Origin: Escarpia spicata
Taxonomy: Eukaryota; Annelida; Polychaeta; Sabellida; Siboglinidae
Direction: 5' to 3'
Assembly (NCBI GenBank): GCA_963995525.1
Contig: OZ023213.1
Location: 42,392,276 to 42,456,275 of the forward strand
DNA length: 64,000 nucleotides
In this document: in pieces, positions 1 to 10,490 of the stretch
How the letters are laid out: each line of letters begins with the position of its first letter
Numbering within the stretch: the stretch's first letter is position 1
The notes under the pieces: model-generated
Told to the model about the DNA's origin: nothing
The model's input: the letters and a program-made list of their open reading frames with translations, nothing else
Databases searched by the model: none
Made by a program: the position numbers and the translations under genes

Positions 1-1183
1 TGGGTTTTAATGACGTACATCAGTTCATCGAGTGATTTGTTACGATAGTGCAGTTTTGCTTTGATCACTCCCATTACTGATAGAAGTGTGCCACCCGGAC
101 CACGTAGTGCTTATTTTGTTGGTAGCAGCTTTTCTGTATTAAGCCACGCCTCTTGATCGCTGACTACAGAGACAGCTACACCCGTGTCTAGTTTGAACTT
201 TATGGCGTGACCATTGATCTCCACCTCAGCTGATCAATGTTCTGTGTCGTCTAGTGCCCCAACATAACCGAGGTACGGCAAATCGACACATTCGAGCTGT
301 TGCATTTCGTTGACCCGGTTTGACGGTTGTTTCACACCCCGACAGACAGAGTGGAAGTGCCCTTTCTTTTGGCAATTGCGACATATGGCTTCTCTTGCAG
401 GGCATTGTTGTCGATCGTGTCGACTGCGGCCACACCATGTGCATGTGTTGTTTGTGCCTGTTGTAGCAGAATTTGTTTTTGCGTCTTTGTAGTTCTTAGG
501 TTTGTGCTATGTACCGGTTTTGAGATGGTTTATTGGGTGAGCCGGTTTGACAAAATCAACAGTTTTGCTAGCGACAGTGTTCTCTCTAACAAATTCTCTA
601 TTTTGTTCTCTTGCCTCTGCATGTCTGCTAATTTCTATCGCTTTTTTCAGCGACAGATCGGACTTCCTTTGTAGCGTATCAGATAAAGCATCACTGAACA
701 CGCCTACGACGATTCGATCCCTGATTAGATCCTCTCGCAGATTGCCGTAGTCGCAGAATTCTGACAGCTTGTACAAGTCTTGTATGAAGGTGTCAATCGA
801 TTCACTCGGTGATTGAGTTCTTTTATTGAACCTCGCTCGCTCACAAATGACGTTTCGTTTTACCTTGAAGTATTCGTTCAGCGCCATCTTCACATCGTCA
901 TACGCATCTGTTTCTTCGTTTACCGTCAACGTAGACAGTATATCGTCTGCACAGTCCCCCATGTTGTAGAGTAGGATGCTGAGTTGATCTGCATCGGCTT
1001 GTTTTTCAGCCCCGATGCTACTCTATAGCGTTCAAACCGCTTTAGTCACTTAGGCCAAAGTTCTGCCTGTTGAGAGCTAATTGCGCTATCGAACTTTCCC
1101 GGCAGTGGAATGTCAAGCCGGATGCCAATGGGCGCAATATTATGCGCTAGCTGAACCGTAGGATTCTCCCGTGGTATGCTCAT
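1..1183 (-). pseudogene. LTR retrotransposon gag-protease, decayed, runs off the window
   Basis: Read on the minus strand from an ATG at 1183 this is a Ty3/gypsy-like Gag followed by a retropepsin. The longest open piece is 962-507 (151 aa), a retrotransposon Gag core with an RIVVGVFSDAL stretch. Further on are two perfect CCHC zinc knuckles (CX2CX4HX4C) at about 445-345, one starting CTWCGRSRHD and one CRNCQKKGHF. Around 200-170 comes the aspartic protease active site, LDTGVAVSVV. In-frame stops upstream of the 151-aa piece (near 1050) and just after the protease active site (near 110) show the copy is dead. Reverse transcriptase and integrase would lie to the left of the window. The knuckle and LDTG motifs are seen directly; assignment to Ty3/gypsy is from the Gag type and is less certain. 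Confidence 0.85.
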
Positions 1184-1225
1184 GTTCACCTTGTTGTATT
1201 AGCGTCGACTGTGGACTTTTTAAAA

Positions 1226-1238
1226 CCCGCTGTCACCA
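1226..1238 (-). other. primer-binding site
   Basis: The minus strand reads TGGTGACAGCGGG directly after TACA, about 45 bp upstream of the Gag start. This is the expected place and form (TGG...) for a tRNA primer-binding site at the inner edge of a 5' LTR. The tRNA itself is not assigned. Confidence 0.5.
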
Positions 1239-1568
1239 TGTATAATTCGTAAGTGAGTCGTTTTTGACAGACGTTGGACCATCTTTTTTCAGCATAAACT
1301 TGACATTGACATCACGTGTCGTATCCCATAATGCTTTGGGATAAATGCAAACATAAAGTATGGTGGCCAATATTGGCTGTTGCTACAGTTGGCAGCCAAT
1401 AGAATAGTCGATAAGCTCATGATGTAGGTATGTATTGTTCAAATGTAAACAACGCAATGAACCACGATATAGATTATACGCACTAAAATTCTTGCTAGTG
1501 GGTTAATTCACCACAAGAAGTTCCATCAACGAGGTGAATATAGGCTAGCAATACCTATATATGTTACA
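1239..1568 (-). mobile_element. probable 5' LTR
   Basis: This segment begins next to the primer-binding site and can be bounded by TG...CA, 330 bp long on the minus strand. The outer edge is uncertain: 1549-1568 also occurs at 31125-31143, so the LTR may end at 1550 instead. No second LTR is in the window to confirm it. Confidence 0.35.
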
Positions 1569-1578
1569 GTGTGTTGAC

Positions 1579-1581
<3 letters not shown>

Positions 1582-1623
<42 letters not shown>
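1582..1623. repeat. (TA)n microsatellite
   Basis: Uninterrupted AT dinucleotide run of about 42 bp. Confidence 0.95.
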
Positions 1624-1629
<6 letters not shown>

Positions 1630-2027
1630 GCACTCTTCCTCATCAATTTTAGCGTTTCCGCGCGGTAAATTTGTAACATCTTCATAGAATTTGCAACGTT
1701 TCAGCGCGGTAGATTTGTAACATCTTCATTATTATTATTATGTGCACTTTCGCGTGGCAGACGTGATGTAGTTCGCGTCTGTTTCGCTAGTGCCATTCCG
1801 CACTAAATATACCATCACAGTTCTTTGTAGAAGTGGAATAAATAGATATATAAATAAATAAATAAAAATATTTAAATTAATAGATACATGAATAATTAAA
1901 ATGTCCATATCATATAAACATATATAAAATAATCGTTAAAAAGTCAGTAGAAATTGCACTAAAAAGTAATAAAAATTTAAATAAATAATTTAAAATGGTC
2001 AATTCCATGGATTCATATGGTGCTTTC
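1624..2027. other. no gene; AT-rich tail region of LINE C and flanking repeat
   Basis: 1624-1760 carries two degenerate copies of a GCGCGGTARATTTGTAACATC motif. 1830-2000 is very AT-rich with several AATAAATA runs on the plus strand. It follows the stop of LINE C on the minus strand and is plausibly its 3' UTR. I see no coding sequence. Confidence 0.4.
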
Positions 2028-2721
2028 TTATTTTGAAATGGCTAGCCCCAATTGTCGCCACTGTTCACGGTCGAGTGCGCGCAGAGCGTCGACATCGGCG
2101 CGGCAACATAGCGTACGGCCTATGCGTCGCAGGTCCGCGCTGAACGCTGTCGGCAGTGTCGTTCGCGGTCGATCCATGTATGTCGTGACACCTGTGTCCA
2201 CGGCGAAATAGTTGTCGATCGCTCGCTGAGCGGGTGCATCGGGTGGCATACGGAGCACGTGCCCGAATAGACTCCATCTTGCAGTTATGACAGCTTCGCT
2301 GATGGGACGGCATTGGCAACGGTGGTAGAGTGCCTCGTTGGAAATGCGATGTGGCCAACATATGCCGATGATCTGGCGTAGATGACGACGGTGGTACGCA
2401 TCCAGATGATCTAGTTCTAATTTCGTGAGTCCCCATGTACCCAGGATGCGTATAGCCGTAGCCGCAGCTGTAGAGAGATCTGTGATCGCCTGAACCACAG
2501 TGTCCACAGCTTGCGGAAGGCGACGTTGGCCAGCTGCTTTCGGCGAGCGACGTATTCGGCTTCACCGAGGAGCGTTCCAAGCTTGCGTGTCATACGCCAC
2601 TCTTCCTGAATGCGGTCAGCGTGTCGGCTGATACTTGTTCGTTCTGTTTTCGACGCGTTGATCGTCAGCGACCACTCCGCCAAGCAAGCTGGCGCGATGC
2701 GCTCAATCTCGTCGAGGAACG
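2028..2721 (-). pseudogene. LINE C fragment: end of reverse transcriptase and C-terminal domain
   Basis: Two overlapping minus frames (2683-2417 and 2507-2028) together give the end of a non-LTR reverse transcriptase ORF, with one frameshift near 2450. The first part holds FLDEIERIAP and AEWSLTINASKTE, the region just after the YADD box. The second holds the typical LINE C-terminus HLRQIIGICWPHRISNEAL and WSLFGHVLRMP. Its upstream part is at 16440-17327, on the far side of element E1. Removing E1 and one AACGAG copy fuses the frames: the codons run from the YADD box through VSSSRSFLDEIE without a break. The LINE clade is not assigned. Confidence 0.85.
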
Positions 2722-2727
2722 AACGAG
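2722..2727. repeat. 6-bp target site duplication of E1, left copy
   Basis: AACGAG abuts the AGTAGTAAGCG end of E1 and matches 16434-16439 exactly. Confidence 0.85.
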
Positions 2728-3189
2728 AGTAGTAAGCGTGTGGTTTTCGCCCCCGTGTAAAAAAGTCATGTACCCAAGATCAAAGGAAGATCAAAGGAAT
2801 AGGCTCCGCCCCACAATTTTTTCCTAAAACTTAGCACCTATAGAGAAAAAGTCAACATCAAAGGATTTTGCACTTTTTCCTAAAACTTAGCACCGGAACT
2901 AAATACCCTTAATTACCCTTAATTACCTTTGATTGACAGGACCACCCAACGTCGCTGACCCGTTGCCCTTAGTGCGTGTAATGTATGTGTTTCGTTTCTC
3001 TATACTTGAGGGGCGTGATTGACAGGCCCAACAACAAATCAGAGGCTTAGAATGAGTCTAGGGCAACAATCTGCTGTATTAAGGAGATGTTCAGCGTTGA
3101 CCCCGTGCCATTTGCGTGTGTGTTTTCGTTTCGCTGCACTCTAGTGGCGCCGTTTTGATCGTCAGACCTAAGGTAGGGCTAAAATAACT

Positions 3190-3640
3190 GAATATTGCCT
3201 ATAGCCATTGTACCGGCACAAAACCACTGTATAAAAGAGTTGCCTGCTAATTGGAGCTGCGTTGATGAGTACGAAATTAGTACTGAGTGGTTATAATCAC
3301 TGTACCAGTACATAACCACGTATAAAAGTTCTACGCTGTTAGGCGGCTGTGTTGTTGTGAAACTTGATACAGGGACTGGTGTAAAGTCCGTACGCTGCTA
3401 GTGACCGCTGTAATGTGTGTTTTCGTTTCTCTGCACTCTAGTGGCGTTGTTTGGATCGTCAGACCTAAGGTAGGGCTAAAACAACTGAATATTGCCTATA
3501 ACCATTGTACCGGCACAAAACCACTGTATAAAAGAGTTGCCTGTTAATTGGAGCTGCGTTGATAAGGCCGAAAGTGGCTATAATCATAACCACGTACATA
3601 ACCACATAACCACGTATAAAAGTTCTACGCTGGGTTGTTG
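3190..3640 (+). promoter_or_regulatory. tandem TATA-containing blocks, E1 left arm
   Basis: The block 'ACCATTGTACCGGCACAAAACCACTGTATAAAAG' style unit recurs four times (TATAAAAG near 3229, 3321, 3526 and 3616), followed by AGTTGCCTG or TTCTACGCTG. Spacing and repetition look like duplicated core promoters, and the same TATAAAAG-YCTRCGC form precedes an ORF in E2. The mirrored copies are at about 15540-15970. That they act as promoters is inference. Confidence 0.4.
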
Positions 3641-3895
3641 TGAAACTTGATACAGGCACTGGTGTAAAGTCCGTACGCTGCTAGTGACGGCTGTAACATT
3701 CCTGCTTTGTCGTGAGTCGTGACGCCTTCTAGTAGTAGTGTATTTATAGCGTACAGTGTTTCGTTTATAAGCAAGCCTACTATAGTTCGTTTAGTTGGCG
3801 CTCGTAGGGACATACAGTGGTTTTGTGCGTTGGAAAGAATCAAACGACTAGTCGTTGACTGTTATAGTTTAATAAGGCAGAAATGAAGCCTTAGT

Positions 3896-4369
3896 CTAGC
3901 TACGGAGGATGCCGACAAATATTCTATTGCCATCCTGCGATGATGAATCTGATGACGGGACGTGATCATGTGGCAATCCAAAGCAGTGCCGTTGTTGTCG
4001 CCGCCGCGCTGGGCACCGAGGTAAGGCTAATGGGGTGCGTTGAGGCGGTGGTCTAAATTCGGGCCGCTCTGTCAGCACCCATGGGGCAGGAGCGGTCAAC
4101 CCCCATAAATCGGTGTCCGAGTCTCGCTCCCGTGGGCGAGGAGGGAGCGACACCCATAAATTGGTGTCTGGGTCGCGCCACTCTTGCGGGGGCGGCCTAA
4201 CGATGCCGCGTACGACTGCAATCGGTCGATCGGTCCGCCTTGGCTGCAATGGAGGCGGCATTTCGCAGGTTCGTGTTGGCGGTCGGGCCGTAGCGACAGA
4301 GGCGGGTGTATTCGGCGCCGCTGCCATAGCGCGTAGCGTGTAGCCACGTCCCAGCATTTGGGTGGCCAC
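3896..4369 (-). CDS. proline/arginine-rich ORF of E1 module (uncertain gene)
   Basis: A 157-aa open frame rich in Pro, Arg and Thr with repeated PPPLQPRRTDRP- and PPQRTPLALP-like segments, matched by 14802-15275 in the other arm with only a few substitutions. More diverged relatives are at 5178-5560, 13600-13989 and 12655-13094. Upstream on the coding strand is a pyrimidine-rich TTTCTATTCAC(A)G acceptor-like site, so it could be an exon. Against a real gene: overlapping frames are open too, the arms are recent copies so conservation between them proves little, and I recognise no domain. Confidence 0.25.
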   Translation of the reverse strand: MATQMLGRGYTLRAMAAAPNTPASVATARPPTRTCEMPPPLQPRRTDRPIAVVRGIVRPPPQEWRDPDTNLWVSLPPRPRERDSDTDLWGLTAPAPWVLTERPEFRPPPQRTPLALPRCPARRRQQRHCFGLPHDHVPSSDSSSQDGNRIFVGILRS

Positions 4370-4559
4370 TCATTAGGCGAACTGTGAATAGAAATGACTG
4401 AATAAATAAATGAAAATATTCTTGTATATATATATATTTATAGTTGTATATGAATGTTTGTTTGGGGACCCTCTCATTAGATGGACAGTGAATATAAATG
4501 AATAAATAAATAAATAATTCTTGTATATGAATGTTTGCTTTACCATACATAATTTGTGT

Positions 4560-4740
4560 AAGTTGTTTGTTTAGCCGGTTGATTTGTGCAGTTTATGGTG
4601 AAGACGTGTCGTGTGTGGCGTGTTCAAATCTCGCCTGTGTTAAATAGCCAAACACAACAGGTTGTGCACACTCACGGATTCCATTCAACAACTTCAGCCG
4701 CAACATCACCGAATTGCATGGATATTTCCACCTATATTTA
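4560..4740 (+). repeat. SINE-like module with tRNA B-box, copy 1
   Basis: Contains GTTCAAATCTCGCC at about 4622, close to the RNA polymerase III B-box consensus GGTTCRANNCC, followed by GTTGTGCACACTCACGGATTCC. The same tail occurs in the stand-alone SINE at 45415-45540. No A-box could be placed with confidence. Confidence 0.45.
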
Positions 4741-5177
4741 TAGTTGCATATGAATGTTTGTGACTCATTAGATGACCCGTGAATAGAAATGACTAAATAA
4801 ATAAATGATTCTTGTATATGAATGTTTGTTTGTATTTAGGTGCACCCGTGAATATAAATAAATAGTTGTAATGATTGGTTGTTTGTTTAAAAGAGTGTGA
4901 CGTACCGTTCGTGATGTGTGACGACTGTTTTGGAGCGACCTGACATGGCGGCCTGTTTACGCGGTGGCAAATGACGCATTAGTTTCATGTAGGTTGTTGA
5001 CTGCGCCATCTGGGTGCGCACGCATCGAGAGGCGTGTTTACGCGGTGGCAAATGACGCATTAGTTTTATGTAAGTTGTTGACTGCGCCATCGGGTTGCGC
5101 GCGCATCGAGAGGCGTCAAAATCAAACGACTAGTCGTTGACTGTTATAGTTTAATGAGGTAGAAATGAAGCCTTAAT

Positions 5178-5570
5178 CTAGCTACGGAGGATGCCGATAA
5201 ATACTCTATTGCCATCCTGCGATGATGAATCTGATGACGGGACGTGATCATGTGGCAATCCAAAGCAGTGCCGTTGTTGTCGCCGCCCTGGGGCCCTCGG
5301 TGGTTTAGGTAAGGCTAATGGGGTGCGTTGAGGCGATGGTCTAAATTTGGGCCGCCCTGTCCGCACCCTTGGGGCAGGAGCGGTCAACCCCCATAAATCG
5401 GTGTCCGAGTCTCGCTCCCGTGGGCGAGGAGGGAGCGACACCCATAAATTGGTGTTTCTGCGTCGCGCCACTCTTGCGCGGGCGGCCCGACCGCCAACAC
5501 GAACCTGCAAAACGCCGCCTCCATTGCAGCCAAGGCGGACCGATCGACCGACTGCAGTCGTACGCCGCTC
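5178..5570 (-). CDS. proline/arginine-rich ORF of E1 module, second copy (uncertain gene)
   Basis: Related to 3896-4369: shares DTNLWVSLPPRPRERDSDTD and the LPHDHVPSSDSSSQDGNR end. Its N-terminal extension to 5699 is translated AT-rich repeat and is unlikely to be coding. Mirrored by 13600-13989 in the right arm, essentially identical. Function unknown. Confidence 0.2.
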   Translation of the reverse strand, partial: ERRTTAVGRSVRLGCNGGGVLQVRVGGRAARARVARRRNTNLWVSLPPRPRERDSDTDLWGLTAPAPRVRTGRPKFRPSPQRTPLALPKPPRAPGRRQQRHCFGLPHDHVPSSDSSSQDGNRVFIGILRS

Positions 5571-5689
5571 AATTAGATGGACAGTGAATAGAAATGAATA
5601 AATAAATAAATAAATAAATGATTCTTGTATATGAATGTTTGTAAATAAATAAATGATTCTTGTATATGAATGTTTGTTTTGCATTTTGG

Positions 5690-5850
5690 TGCCATACATA
5701 ATTTGTGTAAGTTGTTTGTTTGTTTAGCCGTTTTGTTGTTGTTGTTGAGTTGTGCAGTTTATGGTGACCCAGTGTCGTGTGTGGCAGGTTCAAATCTTGC
5801 CTGTGTTCAAGTATCCAAACACAACAGGTTGTGCACACTCACTGCCATTG
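5690..5850 (+). repeat. SINE-like module with tRNA B-box, copy 2
   Basis: GGTTCAAATCT at 5787-5797 fits the pol III B-box. It lies between GTGTCGTGTGTGGCA and GCCTGTGTTCAAGTA, followed by the GTTGTGCACACTCAC tail. Mirrored at 13320-13470. Confidence 0.5.
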
Positions 5851-6984
5851 CGATATCTGAATCACTCGAACCAAGAATACACACATCTGGTTTACCCGCC
5901 TCTTTATACAGGCCTGGTAAAGGGCGCGCGTGCGCCTGACCACGTACGCTACACAACAGGCGCTTCTGTCAATGCTATTGTCAATAGAAAAAAATTAAAC
6001 GGTCATGCGGTGCATGGGTCGTAAGTCGCCTCTTTAGGGCGAATGTTTTCTAATACAACAGCACCACGCGATTCCTGACCCCCGATTTGTCTTCTAACAT
6101 ACTTATGTTCGAACATTTAGAATTTCATTAAACGAGTTTGAACCATTACTCAAAACAATAGTCAACAACTTACATAACGCCGCACGTGACGCGCCCCTCG
6201 ATGCGGTGCTTTCCCGCGTAAACAATAGTCAACAACTTACATAACGTGGCGCGCCTCTCGACGCGTCACCGGTATTTTTTCCCACGCAAACAGCATTCGC
6301 AGGAGCGCCTAGCCAAGATAATGACGAGTCGCGAAGCGAGCGTCGCACGAAAGGGCCTCCCACATCACGAAAGGTGCGTACGTCACGCTCTTTTAATAAA
6401 CAAACAAACAAACAAACATTCATTATAACTATATACAACTATAAATATATGTACAAGAATTGTTTTTGTTTTCATTTATTTATTTATTTATTTCTATTCA
6501 CAGGGCATCCAATGAAGCGGCGCCAGCGTCCCGGGGCTGTGGCTATATACTCCGTGCTAAGGCGACTATTCCTAATAGAGGCTGCAACGGGGGTGGCGTG
6601 CAAGGTCGGTTCGGCGGGCAGGCCGTGGCAGTATAGGGTTTAGCAGGAATTTCCGCCTTAGTACGGAGTGTATATCCGCGCCCCCAACTTACCCTTTGAT
6701 TGACAGGACCACCGGACCACCCATCTGACAGGTCTACCCAGCTGCGGCAATGGAATACCCAGCGCTTCCCTCTAGCGTGTGTAATGTATGCGTTTTCTCT
6801 ACCCTCTAGTGGTATTGTTTATGAGCCATGAAACAGACTTATGGAAGTTCCCAGGGCCGCTTATTCATTGTTAGAATGATGTTTCTATCAGTTGTACTTG
6901 GAAATGAATGAATAAATAAATGAAATATTCTTGTATACATGATTTGTGTTAGTTGTTTGTCTAGCCATTTTGTTGAGTTGTGCA

Positions 6985-7272
6985 GTTTATCCCATACACA
7001 TATAACATATAGACGGAAGGTTGGGACTCTGACAGGGCCCAGTCACCCCCATACACATAAAACATATAGACGGAAGGTTGGGACTCTGACAGGGCCCAGT
7101 CACCCCTATACACATATAACATATAGACGGAAGGTTGGGACTCTGACAGGGCCCAGTCACCCCCATACACATATAACATATAGACGGAAGGTTGGGACTC
7201 TGACAGTGTCCAGTCACCCCCATACACATATAACTTATAGACGGAAGGCTGGGACTCTGACAGGGTCCAGGT
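6985..7272 (+). repeat. 57-bp minisatellite, five units
   Basis: Unit of exactly 57 bp containing ATAGACGGAAGGTTGGGACT and CATACACATATAACAT. Because 57 is a multiple of three, long repetitive frames (19-aa unit with HTHITYRRKVGTLTG) stay open on both strands; these are not taken as genes. Counterpart at 11290-11460 has three units. Confidence 0.95.
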
Positions 7273-7439
7273 CTGCCTGTCTAGTAAGACCACACAGTGC
7301 TGGCATGAGCCTCTCTGTTGTAGTGCCCTCTGTCATCTTGTAGCTCCCAAACAGTGCTAGCGTCAGCCTCTCAGTTGTAGTGCCCCCTGTCATTTCGTAA
7401 CACCAAACAGTGCTAGCATGAGCCTCTCCATTGTAGTGC

Positions 7440-7920
7440 CTCCAGCATACACGTTGAAATCGATCTGCGCCTTATCTCCATCGCCTCGCAGCAGCCGTGA
7501 AACTAGGACAAAAGATCACCAGGTCAACGCCATACTAGTGACTGCTTAAATGTGAAGAAAAGTCTGTTGTAGTTTTGGTCGCTTAATAAAACGTATTCTT
7601 CCTGTTTACTGTTCCCGCATACACGATCAGAAATGTTGATTAAAACGTTGAATTCTTTCTGTTGAACGTTCCCGCATACACGATCAAAAAAACGTATGAA
7701 AATCCTCGCCCGTTGAAACCGATCCGCCCGTTATCTCCATCGCGTTGCGGCAGCCGTTTAACTAGGACAAAAGATCACCAGGTCAACGCTATACTAGTGA
7801 CTGCTTAAATGTGAAGAAAAGTCATTTGTAGTCGCTTAATAAAACGTATTCTTCCTGTTCCCGCATACACGAACAGAAATGTTGCTTAAAACGTTCTTTC
7901 CCGCTTATTTCCACCTATAC
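7440..7920. repeat. E1 arm spacer with internal duplicated segment
   Basis: Two copies of a roughly 300-bp block containing GACAAAAGATCACCAGGTCAACG and TTCCCGCATACACGA (7490-7700 and 7760-7900). Mirrored at 10660-11120. No coding sequence recognised. Confidence 0.7.
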
Positions 7921-8087
7921 TGGAAACTGTAGACAGCATTAGCATGACACTTTTAAATCACCAGTGGGTCCAATGATACAGTGTATACACTGCCTGTCTA
8001 ATAAGACCAAACAGTGCTAGCATGAGCCTCTCTGTTGTAGTGCCCTCTGTCATCTTGTAGCTCCCAAACAGTGCTAGCGTGAGCCTC

Positions 8088-8580
8088 CCCCATACATATA
8101 TAACATATATACAGAAGGTTGGGACTCTGACAGGGTCCAGTCACCCCCATACACATATAACATATAGACAGAAGGTTGGGACTCTGACAGTGTCCAATTA
8201 CATCCATACACATATAACATATAGACGGAAGGTTGGGACTCTGACATTGTCCAGTCACCCCCATACACATATAACTTATAGACGGAAGGTTGGGACTCTG
8301 ACAGTGTCCAGTCTCCTCCATACACATATAACATATAGACAGAAGGCTGGGACTCTGACAGGGTCCAGTCACCCCCATACACATATAACATATAGACGGA
8401 AGGTTGGGACTCTGACAGGACCCAGTCACCCCCATACACATATAACATATAGACAGAAGGTTGGGACTATGACAGGGTCCAATCACCCCCATACACATAT
8501 AACATATAGACGGTAGGTTGGGACTCTGACAGTGTCCAGTCACCCCCATACACATATAACATAGAGACGGAAGGTTGTTC
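8088..8580 (+). repeat. 57-bp minisatellite, about eight and a half units
   Basis: Same 57-bp unit as 6985-7272 with variants (GACAGGGTCC, GACAGTGTCC, GACAGGACCC). Counterpart at 9787-10490 has about twelve units, so the arms have changed copy number independently. Confidence 0.95.
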
Positions 8581-9078
8581 ATCAACACAGGCCTATAGCC
8601 ATTTAACGGCGTAGGACTTTTATCCAGTGGCTATACGTGGCTATGTACTGGTACAGTGATTATACGTATTCTTTAGTGGTTATGTACTGCTTTTACCCAT
8701 ACCTTCATCAACACAGGTGTATGGCCCCTTTTAAAGGCGCAGGACTTTTATACAGTGGCTAAACCTTGTTATGTACTGGTACAATGGTTATACGTATTCT
8801 TCAGTGGTTATGTACTGATTTTACCCATACTTTCAATCTACGTAAGTACAACTGGCAGAAACACCATTCTAACGATGAATAAACGGCCCTGGGCAGTCCC
8901 ATAAGTCTGTTTCACGGTTCGTAACAATACCACTAGAGGGTAGAGAAAACACATATATTACACACGCTAGAGGGCTCGCTTTCCATGTTGTGTACCGTGT
9001 TTTTATTAGTACCTAAGAGGAGTTGTACTTACGTAGATTGAAGGTATGGGAGTGTACTGTGTTTTTATTAGTACCTAG

Positions 9079-9304
9079 GAGGGAAGTAGCTCAACGACGC
9101 GCGTTCGACGACGGCGTCACCACGACGCCCATACGCGTATGAGGTGAACTCCAGCCGGCCCCTCTAGGGGTAGGGCCCTAAGGACTAGGGCGCCTTATAG
9201 GCGCCTCCTAGGGGTAGGACCCTAGGGCGCCTTATAGGCGCTAGGGACTGGGGCGCCTATAAGGCGCCTCCTAGGTAGGTAGGGACTAGGGCGCCTATAA
9301 GGCG
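9079..9304. other. E1 centre: GC-rich loop with four nested palindromes
   Basis: This is the only sequence between the two arms, whose inner ends pair through GTACTGTGTTTTTATTAGTACC (9052-9073) and its complement from 9312. It contains GGCGCCTTATAGGCGCC-type palindromes at about 9188-9205, 9225-9240, 9251-9268 and 9289-9306, alternating TTATA and TATAA cores, linked by CCTAGGGG. Their order is itself nearly inverted, so the loop could fold into a small cruciform. Origin, hairpin tip or residue of repeated fold-back events are all possible; none is shown. Confidence 0.7.
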
Positions 9305-9604
9305 CCTCCTAGGTACTAATAAAAACACAGTACACAACATGTGCGTTTTCATCGTTTTTTAATTGAGTACAGTAAGCGGAAAGCGAGCCCTCTAGCGTGT
9401 GTAATATATGTGTTTTCTCTACCCTCTAGTGGTATTGTTACGAACCGTGAAACAGACTTATGGAAGTGCCCAGGGCCGTTTATTCATCGTTAGAATGATG
9501 TTTCTGCCAGTTGTACTTACGTAGATTTAAGGTATGGGTAAAATCAGTACATAACCACTGAAGAATACGTATAACCATTGTACCAGTACATAACAACATA
9601 TAGC

Positions 9605-9626
9605 CACTGTATAAAAGTCCTGCGCC
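9605..9626 (+). promoter_or_regulatory. TATA core promoter shared with E2
   Basis: TATAAAAGTCCTGCG at 9610-9624 is identical over 15 bp to the TATA region of the first ORF of E2 (18253-18267). The mirrored copy in the left arm is at about 8733-8747. Similar blocks repeat at 9540-9770. Confidence 0.45.
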
Positions 9627-9786
9627 GTTAAAAGGGGCCATACACCTGTGTTGATGAAGGTATGGGTAAAAGCAGTACATAACCACTAAAGAATACGTAT
9701 AATCACTGTACCAGTACACAGCCATGTATAGCCACTGGATAAAAGTCCTACGCCGTTAAATGGCTATAGGCCTGTGTTGATGAACA

Positions 9787-10490
9787 ACCTTCCGTCCTAT
9801 GTTATATGTGTATGGGGGTGATTGGGCCCTGTCAGAGTCCCAAACTTCTGTCTATATGTTATATGTGTATGGGGGTGACTGGGTCCTGTCAGAGTCCCAA
9901 CCTTCCGTCTATATGTAATATGTGTATGGGTGTGACTGGATCCTGTCAGAGTCCCAGCCTTCTGTCTATATGTTATATGTGTATGGGGGTGACTGGGTCC
10001 TGTCAGAGTCCCAACCTTCCGTCTATATGTAATATGTGTATGGGGGTGACTGGATCCTGTCAGAGTCCCAGCCTTCTGTCTATATGTTATATGTGTATGG
10101 AGGAGACTGGACACTGTCAGAGTCCCAACCTTCCGTCTATAAGTTATATGTGTATGGGGGTGACTGGACACTGTCAGAGTCCCAACCTTCCGTCTATATG
10201 TTATATGTGTATGGATGTAACTGGACACTGTCAGAGTCCCAACCTTCCGTCTATATGTTATATGTGTATGGATGTAACTGGACACTGTCAGAGTCCCAAC
10301 CTTCCGTCTATATGTTATATGTGTATGGGGGTGACTGGGCCCTGTCAGAGTCCCAACCTTCTGTCTCTATGTTATATGTGTATGGGTGTAACTGGACCCT
10401 GTCAGAGTCCCAACCTTCTGTCTATATGTTATATGTGTATGGGGGTGACTGGACCCTGTCAGAGACCCAACCTTCTGTATATATGTTATA
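9787..10490 (-). repeat. 57-bp minisatellite, about twelve units
   Basis: Inverted counterpart of 8088-8580. The 270-aa and 180-aa frames that run through it are repeat translation (CMGVTGPCQSPNLPSICYM-like), not genes. Confidence 0.95.

Larger units (their letters stand above)
2728..9078 (+). repeat. E1 left arm
   Basis: Inverted copy of 9305-16433. Landmark pairs: 2755/16425, 3896-4369/14802-15275, 4887-5090/14077-14280, 5178-5699/13468-13989, 5829-5990/12320-12480, 6500-6770/11690-11960, 7440-7900/10660-11120. Most paired stretches look nearly identical by eye. Confidence 0.9.

Noticed and set aside
5786..5800. A functional tRNA gene at the B-box.
   Set aside because: No acceptor stem, anticodon arm or A-box can be folded; it is a SINE remnant.
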